A stretch of 36,618 nt of DNA, taken from positions 1-36,618 of the forward strand of contig JALEZN010000008.1 in assembly GCA_022772585.1 (NCBI GenBank), written 5' to 3'. Below the pieces are notes generated by a model. The model did not search any database. It worked only from the letters and a program-made list of their open reading frames with translations, and was not told the origin of the DNA. Below are positions 27,235 to 34,541 of the stretch, piece by piece (the stretch's first letter is position 1; every line of letters begins with the position of its first letter). The stretch comes from Clostridiales bacterium. Its GTDB lineage: Bacteria > Bacillota > Clostridia > Oscillospirales > Oscillospiraceae. Made by a program: the position numbers and the translations under genes.

Positions 27235-27266
27235 GGGGAGAGAGCGAAATAAAACGCTCTCTCCCC
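27235..27266 (-). terminator. Terminator after the D-Ala-D-Ala carboxypeptidase gene
   Basis: GGGGAGAGAGCG (27235-27246) pairs with CGCTCTCTCCCC (27255-27266); on the minus strand it is followed by AGCTTTTTG. It lies just after the stop codon at 27272. Confidence 0.85.
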
Positions 27267-27271
27267 GAGAA

Positions 27272-28402
27272 TCAGGCCGCCATAAAGAGATGGGAAAGAA
27301 ATTGTAAAAAAATACCCGGTATGGTGATGCGGGCAACAGCCTCCTCTGCGACGATGGGAATGGTCTGCCGCTCCTCCTCTCCTACCCGGACCACCATCCG
27401 GCCCAGAATCTGCCCCTCCTCCACCGGGGCTTCCACGTCCTCACACAGCTCCAGCTCGGTGGTCACCGCATTGACCTGGTCCCGTTCCACCAGAATGCGG
27501 CTGGACTGGGACAGCCGGGGCTGGACTGTCTCCCGTTGTCCCAGCAGCACCTGGACGGGGGGCAGGGCCTGGGCGGGACACACATCCATCAGAGTGTAAT
27601 TGGCAAAGCCGAAATTCAGGAGGCTTTTGGCGCTCTCAAAGCGTTGGGCGGAGGTGGGGGATTTGAGCACCACGGCGATAAGCTCCATGCCGTCCCGTTC
27701 CGCGGTGGCCGAGAGGCAGTAGCCCGCCGCGTCGGTGGAGCCGGTCTTGAGCCCGGTGGCCCCCTCATAGAAACGGATGAGCTTGTTGGTGTTGGAGAGC
27801 TGGAAGGCCCCATCCCGGATGGAGTCCATCCAGATGGTGGAGTACTCCTTGATCTTGGGATGGCACAGGAGCTCACGGCTCATAACAGCGATATCGTGGG
27901 CCGAGGTAAGGTGTCCGGGGGCGGGCAGGCCGGTACAGTTGACGAAGCAGGTGTCCGCCATGCCCAGCTGGGCGGCACGCTGGTTCATCTTGTCCACAAA
28001 GCCCTCCTCGCTGCCGCAGAGATGCTCGGCCAGGGCCACGGCGGCATCGTTGCCCGACACCACGGTGACGGCCTTGAGCATGTCATTGACCGACATCTGC
28101 TCGTTTTCCTTCAGATAGACCTGAGAACCGCCCATGGAGGCGGCATGGGCCGATACTGTCACCATATCGTCCAGGGAAAGGCGGCCGCTGTCCACGGCCT
28201 CCATGACCAGCAGCAGGGTCATCACCTTGGTGACGCTGGCGGGTTCCAGCTTGTCGTGGGCGTGATCCTCATAGAGGATGGCGCCGGTCTCCTTCTCCAT
28301 CAGCACGGCGGCGCCCGCCTCCACCTGAGGGGCGCCGGACACCGCGGCGGCGGGGAGGACCAACAGGGAAGCGGCCAGCAGGGCCGCGGCCAGTTTTTTC
28401 AT
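27272..28402 (-). CDS. D-alanyl-D-alanine carboxypeptidase (PBP5/DacF type)
   Basis: A 376-residue exported serine peptidase that removes the terminal D-Ala of peptidoglycan pentapeptides. The ATG at 28402 has GGAGG seven bases upstream and gives a clean signal peptide (MKKLAAALLAASLLVLPAAA, cleaved near residue 23). The three penicillin-binding motifs are present: SVTK with Ser56/Lys59, SGN at 116-118, and KTGS at 219-222. The C-terminal part has the PBP5-associated beta domain, and the last about 20 residues (IPGIFLQFLSHLFMAA) are hydrophobic/amphipathic and should anchor it to the membrane. Monocistronic by the look of its terminator; it may be DacF, linked to sporulation in relatives, but that is not shown. 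Confidence 0.94.
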   Translation of the reverse strand: MKKLAAALLAASLLVLPAAAVSGAPQVEAGAAVLMEKETGAILYEDHAHDKLEPASVTKVMTLLLVMEAVDSGRLSLDDMVTVSAHAASMGGSQVYLKENEQMSVNDMLKAVTVVSGNDAAVALAEHLCGSEEGFVDKMNQRAAQLGMADTCFVNCTGLPAPGHLTSAHDIAVMSRELLCHPKIKEYSTIWMDSIRDGAFQLSNTNKLIRFYEGATGLKTGSTDAAGYCLSATAERDGMELIAVVLKSPTSAQRFESAKSLLNFGFANYTLMDVCPAQALPPVQVLLGQRETVQPRLSQSSRILVERDQVNAVTTELELCEDVEAPVEEGQILGRMVVRVGEEERQTIPIVAEEAVARITIPGIFLQFLSHLFMAA

Positions 28403-28498
28403 GGCAGTTCCTCCAGTACAAGTACAAAGGTTGGATCGCTGTGTTTTACAATGTAGAGGATATGGAAAAAACGGGGGTTCTATTCGGAGGGGAAAAAC

Positions 28499-28527
28499 TT
28501 GCCAGGCCCGGCGGAGCCTGCTAAAAT
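28499..28527 (+). promoter_or_regulatory. Sigma-A promoter of the mobA-like gene
   Basis: -35 TTGCCA (28499-28504), 17-base spacer, -10 TAAAAT (28522-28527). The spacer contains the inverted repeat CAGGC/GCCTG (28503-28507 and 28516-28520), which could be an operator. Confidence 0.7.
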
Positions 28528-28545
28528 GAAGAGAGCGCAGACAGG

Positions 28546-28573
28546 CGCGCATCTCCAATATTGGGGGTGCGCG
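28546..28573 (+). promoter_or_regulatory. Leader hairpin just before the mobA ribosome site
   Basis: CGCGCATCTCCAA (28546-28558) pairs with TTGGGGGTGCGCG (28561-28573) as RNA, 13 pairs including two G-U, ending three bases before AAGGAGGT (28577-28584). It could tune translation. It does not match the Moco riboswitch as I know it. Confidence 0.5.
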
Positions 28574-28591
28574 GACAAGGAGGTCCCGGGA

Positions 28592-29185
28592 TTGAATGTT
28601 ACGACAGTGATCCTTACCGGCGGAAGATCCAGCCGGATGGGAAGAGATAAAGGCGCTCTGCCGGTGGAGGGCGGTACATTGCTGGAGCGGGGCGTAGAGC
28701 GCTGGCGGAACGTATTCGGCGGCGTGGCCGTGGCGGTGGGGACGGAGGAGCGGCCCCTGCCGGCAGGGGTACCTGCCCTGTTCGACCTCCATCCCGGCGC
28801 CGGTCCCATGGCAGGGCTGGAAGCCGCCCTTACCGCCCTGAAGGGGGACGCGGTGTTCCTGACGGCGGTGGACATGCCCTTCGGTGACGAGGGACTGGCC
28901 CGGCTCCTGGCCGGACGAATGGGAGAGGCCGACGTGTGCATCATCCGCCGGACCGACAGACGGGTGGAGCCCCTTTTCGCCCTGTACCGGAGGACCTGCC
29001 TGCCTGTGGTCACCAGAAGCCTGGAGGAGGGACGGCGCTCCTTTGTCAAGGGGCTGTTCCCTTTTGTGACCGTGGCCTATGTGGACGAGGGAGAGCTGAC
29101 CGGCTTCGACCTAGAGCGGTCCCTCTTTAACGCCAACCGTCCCGAGGAGTGGGAGAAGGCCCGGACGCTGCTGAAAGAAGAATAA
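28592..29185 (+). CDS. mobA: MobA-like molybdenum cofactor guanylyltransferase (TTG start)
   Basis: A 197-residue nucleotidyltransferase of the MobA/MocA type. The start is TTG at 28592 with AAGGAGGT seven bases upstream; no ATG fits. The GTP-binding signature is TVILTGGRSSRMGRDKGALP (residues about 5-24), followed by HPGAGPMAGLEAAL and LTAVDMPFGDEGL with the metal-binding Asp. It should transfer GMP to molybdopterin, or a related cofactor (CTP for MocA). No other molybdenum genes are in the window; it stands alone between a promoter with a hairpin leader and a strong terminator. Confidence 0.87.
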   Translation: MNVTTVILTGGRSSRMGRDKGALPVEGGTLLERGVERWRNVFGGVAVAVGTEERPLPAGVPALFDLHPGAGPMAGLEAALTALKGDAVFLTAVDMPFGDEGLARLLAGRMGEADVCIIRRTDRRVEPLFALYRRTCLPVVTRSLEEGRRSFVKGLFPFVTVAYVDEGELTGFDLERSLFNANRPEEWEKARTLLKEE

Positions 29186-29187
29186 GG

Positions 29188-29227
29188 ACAGAAAGCGGAG
29201 CGGCGGAACGCTCCGCTTTCTGTTTTT
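29188..29227 (+). terminator. Terminator of the mobA-like gene
   Basis: ACAGAAAGCGGAGCG (29188-29202) pairs with CGCTCCGCTTTCTGT (29209-29223) around a six-base loop, followed by a T-run. Confidence 0.93.
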
Positions 29228-29351
29228 AAAGGTATGTCCTGTGTCCTGCAGGATGCGGTTTTCCGGCAAAAAAATGAGATGGAGTCCCGCGGAAAAAAAG
29301 AAATTGAAAAAATCGCGGTTCCCCCTTCACAAAACCTCTTCAATATGTTAA

Positions 29352-29357
29352 TATACT
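29352..29357 (+). promoter_or_regulatory. Likely -10 box of the amino-acid ABC operon
   Basis: TATACT 55 bases before the start codon. A -35 at standard spacing is poor (CACAAA at 29328-29333, 18 bases). The leader also has a short GCGGC/GCCGC stem. Confidence 0.4.
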
Positions 29358-29412
29358 AAAGCAACGCCGCGGCAGTGAGCCGCATTAACATGTACTTACG
29401 GAGGAATCGCAT

Positions 29413-30258
29413 ATGAAGAAGAAACTGCTTGCCCTGGCCCTGGCGTGGGCTATGGGGCTCTCACTGGCCGCCTGCTCCGGCGGTCAGGCCGCCAAGCCCA
29501 GTGAAGCGCCCATCGGCGGTACCGACGCCCCTACCGATATCAAGGTCACTGACAGCGATGTGGCCTATGTGAAGGACAAGGGCACCCTGGTGGTGGGTAT
29601 GACCGACTTCGAGCCCATGGACTACAAGAATGACGCCGGCGAGTGGATCGGCTTTGACGCCGACATGGCCAGGGCCTTCGCTGAGAGCCTGGGCGTCCAG
29701 GTGGAGTTCCTGGAGATCAACTGGGACAACAAGCTCATGGAGCTGGAGACCAAGGGCATCGACTGCGTGTGGAACGGCATGACCCTCACCGAAGAGGTGA
29801 AGGCCGGCGCCGCCACCTCTGAGCCTTACTGCAACAATGGCCAGGTGGTAGTGGTGGCCGCCGACAGGGCCGCTGATTACCAGACCGTGGAGAGCCTGAG
29901 CGGCCTGAGCTTTGCCGTGGAGAACGGCTCCGCCGGCGCCGAGCAGCTGGACGAGCTCAATCTGCCCTACGTGGCCAAGCAGACCCAGGCCGACGCCCTG
30001 ATGGAAGTGGCCTCCGGCGCCTCTGACGCCTGTGTCATCGACCTGCTGATGGCCGGCGCCATGATCGGCGAGGGCACCAGCTATCCCGACCTGACCTACA
30101 CCGTGCAGCTCAACAGCGAGGAATACGGCGTGGCCTTCCGCAAGGGCTCCGATCTGGCGGATGCCTTCAACAGCTTCTGGAAGGAAGCCTATGACGCCGG
30201 TACCGTGATGGAGACCGCCACCACCTACGGTGTGCAGGAGTCCATCATCGAGAAGTAA
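29413..30258 (+). CDS. Amino-acid ABC transporter substrate-binding lipoprotein
   Basis: A 281-residue lipoprotein. The signal peptide ends at the lipobox LAAC with Cys21, after which the mature N-terminus is a short Ser/Pro linker. The rest is a solute-binding protein family 3 fold: VKDKGTLVVGMTDFEPMDYK, WIGFDADMARAFAESLGV, a WDNKLMELETKGIDCVWNGM block and a late EEYGVAFRKGSDLADAFNSF. This is the polar-amino-acid class (glutamine, cystine, lysine and others); the ligand cannot be named. GGAGG lies seven bases before the ATG. The permease and ATPase genes follow. Confidence 0.93.
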   Translation: MKKKLLALALAWAMGLSLAACSGGQAAKPSEAPIGGTDAPTDIKVTDSDVAYVKDKGTLVVGMTDFEPMDYKNDAGEWIGFDADMARAFAESLGVQVEFLEINWDNKLMELETKGIDCVWNGMTLTEEVKAGAATSEPYCNNGQVVVVAADRAADYQTVESLSGLSFAVENGSAGAEQLDELNLPYVAKQTQADALMEVASGASDACVIDLLMAGAMIGEGTSYPDLTYTVQLNSEEYGVAFRKGSDLADAFNSFWKEAYDAGTVMETATTYGVQESIIEK

Positions 30259-30289
30259 AGACTGAACGATCATCTTTAGGGAAACGAAC

Positions 30290-30320
30290 AGGCAGAGAGC
30301 CCAGACGCTCTCTGCCTTTT
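30290..30320 (+). terminator. Internal hairpin between binding-protein and permease genes
   Basis: AGGCAGAGAGC (30290-30300) pairs with GCTCTCTGCCT (30307-30317), followed by TTTT. It resembles a weak terminator and probably lets only part of the transcription through, so more binding protein than permease is made. Confidence 0.8.
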
Positions 30321-30345
30321 CCCGGATATAAGAAAGGTGTCCGCC

Positions 30346-30984
30346 ATGCTTGCGACTGTTACGATTACGCTCCTGAAGGGCCTGGTGACCACGCTGGAGC
30401 TCTTTGCACTGACGCTGGTTTTCGCCCTGCCCCTGGGCCTGGTGATCAGCTTCGGCTCCATGAGCCGCTTCACCCCGCTGCGGGCGCTGGTAAAGACGGT
30501 GGTATGGGTCATCCGGGGTACGCCTCTGATGATCCAGATCCTCATCATCTTCTACGGTCCCGGCCTTCTGTTCCATCTGCCTCTCCTGCCCCGGTTCACG
30601 GCGGCGCTGGTGTCCTTCGTCATCAACTACGCCTGCTATTTCTCCGAGATCTTCCGGGGCGGCATCCAGAGCGTGCCCCGGGGGCAGTATGAGGCCGGCC
30701 AGGTCCTGGGCATGACCAGGAGCCAGATCTTTTTCAAGATTACCCTGCTCCAGGTCATCAAGCGCATCGTGCCACCCATGTCCAACGAGTTCATCACCCT
30801 GGTGAAGGATACTGCCCTGGTGCGGGTCATCTCGGTGTACGAGATCATCTGGATGGGCGAGTCCTTTATCAAAAAAGGCATGATCTGGCCCCTGTTCTAC
30901 ACCGCCGTGTTCTATCTGGTGGTCAACGGCCTTCTCACCCTGCTCTTCGGCTGGTTCGAGAAGAAGCTGGACTATTTTAAGTAA
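30346..30984 (+). CDS. Amino-acid ABC transporter permease
   Basis: A 212-residue membrane protein of the HisM/GlnP class with about five hydrophobic segments. The ATG at 30346 is preferred, with AAAGGTG upstream; the GTG three codons earlier lies inside the ribosome site. The N-terminal segment has TLLKGLVTTLELFALTLVFA, then the family signature VWVIRGTPLMIQILIIFYG, and the ATPase-contact EAA loop YFSEIFRGGIQSVPRGQYEA with GQVLGMTRSQIF. It probably works as a dimer with the ATPase encoded 12 bases downstream. Confidence 0.94.
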   Translation: MLATVTITLLKGLVTTLELFALTLVFALPLGLVISFGSMSRFTPLRALVKTVVWVIRGTPLMIQILIIFYGPGLLFHLPLLPRFTAALVSFVINYACYFSEIFRGGIQSVPRGQYEAGQVLGMTRSQIFFKITLLQVIKRIVPPMSNEFITLVKDTALVRVISVYEIIWMGESFIKKGMIWPLFYTAVFYLVVNGLLTLLFGWFEKKLDYFK

Positions 30985-30996
30985 GGAGGCGCTGAC

Positions 30997-31782
30997 ATGT
31001 CTGTTCTGGAAGTATCCCATATCGAAAAGCATTTTGGCGCCACCCGGGTGCTGGAGGATATCAGCTTTACCCTGGAGGAGGGGCAGGCCCTGGCCATCAT
31101 CGGCTCCTCCGGCTCGGGCAAGACCACGCTGCTGCGCTGCCTGAATTTCCTGGAGACCCCGGACGCGGGCACCATCTCGGTGAAAAACGAGCTGCTCTTT
31201 GACGCTGCCGACCCGGCCACCCAGCGGGACGCCGAGGTGCGGCGGAAGCGGCTCCACTTCGGGCTGGTCTTTCAGTCCTTCAATCTCTTTCCCCAGTATA
31301 CGGCGCTGAAGAACGTGACCCTGGCCAGCGAGCTGCTGGCCCAGGAGCGGCCTGATTATAAGGCCAACCGGAAGCAGATTTTGGCGGAGATCGAGGAGCA
31401 GGCCAGAGAGCTCCTCGCCCAGATGGGGCTGTCCGACCGTGCCGACCACTATCCCCACCAGCTCTCCGGCGGCCAGCAGCAGCGGGTGGCCATCGCCCGG
31501 GCGCTGGCTATGCACCCGGACGTGCTCTGCTTTGACGAGCCCACCTCGGCGCTGGACCCGGAGCTCACCGGCGAGGTGCTGCGGGTCATCCGCAGCCTGG
31601 CTGAGAAAAAGACCACCATGGTCATCGTCACCCACGAGATGGCCTTTGCCCGGGATGTGGCCGACCAGGTCATCTTTATGGACGGCGGCGTCATCGTGGA
31701 GCAGGGTCCCGCCCGGCAGGTCATCGAGCACCCCCGGGAGGAGCGGACCCGCCAGTTCCTCTCCCGCTATGCGGAGAACTGA
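30997..31782 (+). CDS. Amino-acid ABC transporter ATP-binding protein
   Basis: A 261-residue ATPase of the GlnQ/HisP class. Walker A is GSSGSGKT (36-43), the Q-loop lies in [19 protein letters not shown], the signature is [17 protein letters not shown], Walker B is [14 protein letters not shown], and the H-loop is [17 protein letters not shown]. It is slightly longer than usual through an insert around 58-70. AAGGAGG precedes the ATG. It completes the three-gene uptake system and is followed by a very strong terminator. Confidence 0.95.
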   Translation: MSVLEVSHIEKHFGATRVLEDISFTLEEGQALAIIGSSGSGKTTLLRCLNFLETPDAGTISVKNELLFDAADPATQRDAEVRRKRLHFGLVFQSFNLFPQYTALKNVTLASELLAQERPDYKANRKQILAEIEEQARELLAQMGLSDRADHYPHQLSGGQQQRVAIARALAMHPDVLCFDEPTSALDPELTGEVLRVIRSLAEKKTTMVIVTHEMAFARDVADQVIFMDGGVIVEQGPARQVIEHPREERTRQFLSRYAEN

Positions 31783-31798
31783 GCGTTCATGAAAGAGC

Positions 31799-31836
31799 AA
31801 GGTCCCCGGCGGCCGCGGCCGCCGGGGACCTTTTGT
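31799..31836 (+). terminator. Terminator of the amino-acid ABC operon
   Basis: A perfect 34-base palindrome (31799-31832), AAGGTCCCCGGCGGCCG and its complement, followed by TT. Confidence 0.9.
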
Positions 31837-31861
31837 GCGCCGTCCGGAATGGGGCGGAGCG

Positions 31862-31890
31862 TTGTTTTCCGGCGGTAAATATGGTATCAT
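31862..31890 (+). promoter_or_regulatory. Promoter of the small unknown gene
   Basis: -35 TTGTTT (31862-31867), 17-base spacer, -10 TATCAT (31885-31890), 31 bases before the start codon. Confidence 0.6.
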
Positions 31891-31921
31891 CTTGGTAAAC
31901 AGGAACAAAGGAGTGGCGGAC

Positions 31922-32257
31922 ATGGCGGAGCTTTATTTACCGGTCCTCTCCCATTTTCAGAACGGGAACTTCTGGACGGCCAGCGACGGGCGAATGCGCT
32001 ACCGGGTGGACCCGGAGGAGGATAACCTGGCAGCCCAGGTCTGGGAGGGCCCCTGGGGCTATGAATTCAGCACCGTGGAGGAGAAACGGTATTTCCCCCT
32101 CAGCGAGGAGGGACTGAAGGAGATCGCCGGCTGGGCAGAGGAGTGGAGCGCCCGCATCAATGCCCGCCCGGCCCGGACACTGGAGGAGACCATCGCCATG
32201 CGGGACGCGGTGCTCCGGCAGAAAGAAGCAGAGAAGGCCGGAGACGGAGACAAATAG
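31922..32257 (+). CDS. Small protein of unknown function
   Basis: A 111-residue soluble protein that I do not recognise. The ATG at 31922 has AAGGAG eight bases upstream and its own promoter and terminator, so it is very likely a real gene. It is acidic, rich in Trp and Glu, with an N-terminal beta-like part (MAELYLPVLSHFQNGNFWTA, RMRYRVDPEEDNLAAQVWEG) and a helical C-terminal half (EEGLKEIAGWAEEWSARINA, then an EETIAMRDAVLRQKEAEK helix). No signal peptide, membrane segment or metal motif. Neighbours give no clue. Confidence 0.8.
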   Translation: MAELYLPVLSHFQNGNFWTASDGRMRYRVDPEEDNLAAQVWEGPWGYEFSTVEEKRYFPLSEEGLKEIAGWAEEWSARINARPARTLEETIAMRDAVLRQKEAEKAGDGDK

Positions 32258-32276
32258 ACCGTTTAAAAGGAAAAAG

Positions 32277-32313
32277 AGCGCGTCCGCCGTGTGAAAACGG
32301 CGGACGCGCTTTG
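32277..32313. terminator. Bidirectional hairpin terminator
   Basis: AGCGCGTCCGCCGT (32277-32290) pairs perfectly with ACGGCGGACGCGCT (32297-32310) around six bases, with TTG after it on the plus strand and a T-run (TCTTTTTCC) on the minus strand. It lies between the small unknown gene (+) and the iron-sulfur flavoprotein gene (-). Confidence 0.9.
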
Positions 32314-32334
32314 TTTCATATTTGTTTGATCAGA

Positions 32335-32973
32335 TCAGACGCTGGGCCGGCCGGCCTTCAGGGCCTTGGCCACCTGGGCCACCTTCTCGCCCAGAGCCTT
32401 GCAGTTGGCGATGCCGGTGGGGTCATCCATGATGCCGGAGCCGTTGCCGGGGCTCCACAGCATGGCGCCGCCGTACACGCCGCCGCCGCAGGTGCAGATG
32501 TTGATGCCGTGAGTGGCGAAGATGTTGGTGATGGAGCGGATCACGTTCTCCTGGCCGCCGTTGCGGGTACCGCCCACGGTGAGGGCGGCGCCCACCTTGT
32601 ACTGGAAGAAGGTGGGATCATCAACGCTCAGCTTCCAGGAGGAGCGGAAGCGGCTGTAGAACTGGGCCAGCTGGGCGGTGACGTTCATGTCGTACACCGG
32701 GCAGCCGATGATGATGCCGTCGGCCTGGAAGAACTTGTCGTAAAGTTCGTCCATGTCGTCGTGGAACACGGTGCAGCGGTCGGAATCGTCCCGCAGGCAC
32801 TTGTTGCAGTGGATGCAGGGGGCGATCTTACGGCGGAAGAGCTCCACCAGCTCCACCTCCACGCCCTCCACGGCCTGGGCGCCCTCCATGGCGGCCTGCA
32901 GGCCGGCGTAAGTAGCGGATTTGCTCTTGGGACGGGGACTGCCGCAAATCAGCAGGATCTTCGTTTTCTCCAT
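32335..32973 (-). CDS. Iron-sulfur flavoprotein (flavodoxin-fold NAD(P)H reductase family)
   Basis: A 212-residue flavoprotein. The N-terminus KILLICGSPRPKSKSATYAG is the FMN phosphate loop of the flavodoxin-like reductases. Four cysteines follow in a compact pattern: Cys53, Cys56, Cys59 and Cys67 (PCIHCNKC with a fourth seven residues on), the cluster motif of the methanogen/clostridial iron-sulfur flavoproteins. IIIGCPVYDMNVTAQLAQF is the second flavin loop. These proteins shuttle electrons, and some reduce O2 or peroxide; the physiological partner is unknown. It has its own sigma-A promoter and ends at the bidirectional terminator. Confidence 0.88.
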   Translation of the reverse strand: MEKTKILLICGSPRPKSKSATYAGLQAAMEGAQAVEGVEVELVELFRRKIAPCIHCNKCLRDDSDRCTVFHDDMDELYDKFFQADGIIIGCPVYDMNVTAQLAQFYSRFRSSWKLSVDDPTFFQYKVGAALTVGGTRNGGQENVIRSITNIFATHGINICTCGGGVYGGAMLWSPGNGSGIMDDPTGIANCKALGEKVAQVAKALKAGRPSV

Positions 32974-33040
32974 AAGGGATACCTTCCTTTCTCAAGCTCC
33001 GATACCGGCGGCGGGGGAGAGCCGCCAAAGTCTTAAGAAG

Positions 33041-33069
33041 AGTATACGACACGGGAGCAAAAAAAGCAA
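33041..33069 (-). promoter_or_regulatory. Sigma-A promoter of the iron-sulfur flavoprotein gene
   Basis: Minus strand: -35 TTGCTT (33069-33064), 17-base spacer, -10 TATACT (33046-33041), about 70 bases before the start codon. Confidence 0.85.
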
Positions 33070-33122
33070 GCTCTGATTCGAAAAATTCAGCACTTATGAC
33101 AATGCGCGGATGGGATCCCGAA

Positions 33123-33866
33123 TCACAACACCCGGACGATCTGCTCCCAGAGGAGGATGTATTTCCCATCCAGAGAGCGATTGTCATGGTAATGGCCGAA
33201 GAGCCAATACCGGAAACGGGCCCGCCCGCGGACCTCCTCCAGAAAGCCGGTGAGCTCATCCGCCTCATAGTCCGGACAGATGGCTTTGGCCACGCTGGTA
33301 GGAGCGCAGTGGGTGAGGATGTAATCAACGCTCCAGTCACGCGCTTCCAGCGCCTTCCTGGCGGCGTCATATTCGGCGGGGGAGGGCATCTCCTCCTTCC
33401 ACCAGCTCTGGTGCTCCACGCGGTACTCGGCCCGCAGCCGGTCCAGCCGCCGCTTTTCCCGGCGGAAGTCCGGGCGGTCGGGGGAGAGGACGCCGTCTTT
33501 GATGTCGTGGCTCCGGGCGCCGCCCATGGTGAAAAAGGTGTGCCCCTCGATGGAGAACACCTGCCCCCGGGCCAGGTGGAGGACGTTTTCCCGCACACGG
33601 CGCACCAGGCCGCCGTGCCATTCCTCTGTAGGGAGGGCATACAGCAGGTCGTAATTCTCGTGGTTCCCGCACACGAAAAGGAGCGTGAAGGGCTTCTTCT
33701 CCAGCCAGTCCAGCCAGTGCCGGGACTCGGGAGAGTTGTCCCACAGACCGCCGAAATCACCCAGCACAAGGACATAGTCCTCCCGGCTCATGGAGCGCTG
33801 CTCGGGAAAGTTCCGCGTGGAGAAGCGCTGAAAGCAGCCGTGGGTATCTCCTGTGGCGTAGATCAC
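33123..33866 (-). CDS. Metallophosphoesterase (calcineurin-like)
   Basis: A 247-residue predicted phosphoesterase. I place the start at the GTG at 33866 (reading MIYATGDTHGCFQRF), ten bases after AAAGGA; another GTG three codons earlier is possible, and no ATG fits. The metal-binding set is complete: GDTHG, LGDFGG, CGNHENYD, the ILTHCAPTS histidine and FGHYHDN. It may act on nucleotides or phosphoproteins; the substrate is unknown. It follows the tyrosine phosphatase gene by 44 bases on the same strand, so two phosphatases are likely co-expressed. No terminator hairpin was seen after it. Confidence 0.87.
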   Translation of the reverse strand: MIYATGDTHGCFQRFSTRNFPEQRSMSREDYVLVLGDFGGLWDNSPESRHWLDWLEKKPFTLLFVCGNHENYDLLYALPTEEWHGGLVRRVRENVLHLARGQVFSIEGHTFFTMGGARSHDIKDGVLSPDRPDFRREKRRLDRLRAEYRVEHQSWWKEEMPSPAEYDAARKALEARDWSVDYILTHCAPTSVAKAICPDYEADELTGFLEEVRGRARFRYWLFGHYHDNRSLDGKYILLWEQIVRVL

Positions 33867-33910
33867 GGTGTACACATCCTTTCGGGGCGGGGTGGAAAAA
33901 CAGGCGCGGG

Positions 33911-34372
33911 TCAGGCCTGCCCTGGGGCCAGCTCCTCCAGCAGGGCGCGGCATCCGGAAAGCACGTCCCGCCAGGTGGCGTCGAAATCCCCGGTATACCA
34001 GGGGTCGGCCACATCGCCGGGGCGGCCGGTGTGGTCCAGCAGCAGGGAGCACTTTCCCGCCGGGTCGCCCCCGGAGAGGCGGCGCATATTGCGCAGGTTG
34101 GCGCCGTCCATGCCGATGAGCAGGTCATAGGCGTCGTAGTCCGGGCGGGTCATCTGCCGGGCCGTCTTGCCGGCGCAGCTGATGCCGTGCTCGGCCAGTT
34201 TGCGGCGGGCGGGAGGATAGACCGGATTGCCGATCTCCTCCGTGCTGGTGGCGGCGGAGGCGATGGAAAAACAGTCCTCCAGCCCGGCTTTTTTCACCAG
34301 ATCCTTCATCACAAATTCCGCCATCGGGCTGCGGCAGATGTTGCCGTGGCAAATAAAAAGCACTTTTATCAT
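33911..34372 (-). CDS. Low-molecular-weight protein-tyrosine phosphatase
   Basis: A 153-residue enzyme. The P-loop is CHGNICRS (Cys8 nucleophile, Arg14), and the general acid is Asp123 in VADPWYTGDF; the length is typical. It removes phosphate from tyrosines of cytoplasmic proteins, in some bacteria those controlling polysaccharide export; no tyrosine kinase is near. GGAGG lies ten bases before the ATG. Its upstream region changes abruptly to AT-rich DNA of the mobile element, so its original promoter may have been lost or replaced. Confidence 0.94.
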   Translation of the reverse strand: MIKVLFICHGNICRSPMAEFVMKDLVKKAGLEDCFSIASAATSTEEIGNPVYPPARRKLAEHGISCAGKTARQMTRPDYDAYDLLIGMDGANLRNMRRLSGGDPAGKCSLLLDHTGRPGDVADPWYTGDFDATWRDVLSGCRALLEELAPGQA

Positions 34373-34475
34373 AATCTCTATATTCCTCCAGAAGTCTTCA
34401 AACCCTTGATTTTACTGAGTTTTTCAGACTTTCGGTTTTTCTTCCATTTTTCATAAGTCTCTATAAATCTATGTA

Positions 34476-34526
34476 ACTACACCACTTGGTGGTGTAGTGA
34501 TTGGTGTAGTATTCTTAAGATACTAC
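34476..34526. repeat. Inverted and direct repeats after the integrase gene: candidate element end
   Basis: ACTACACCAC (34476-34485) and GTGGTGTAGT (34489-34498) form a perfect palindrome; GGTGTAGT occurs again at 34503-34510, and GTAGTAT/ATACTAC (34506-34512 with 34520-34526) is a second stem. The cluster lies 16-66 bases beyond the integrase stop codon, between it and chromosomal-looking genes, where a Tn916-type attachment end or integrase sites would be. It could also be the integrase terminator. The precise junction is not visible. Confidence 0.5.
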
Positions 34527-34541
34527 CACCATATTTGCTGT

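Noticed and set aside
28528..28591. Moco riboswitch in front of mobA
   Set aside because: The leader is only one simple hairpin of about 28 bases, too short and lacking the multi-stem layout of that class.
34373..34541. A tRNA gene as integration target
   Set aside because: No cloverleaf or T-arm sequence was found; Tn916-type integrases do not need a tRNA site.
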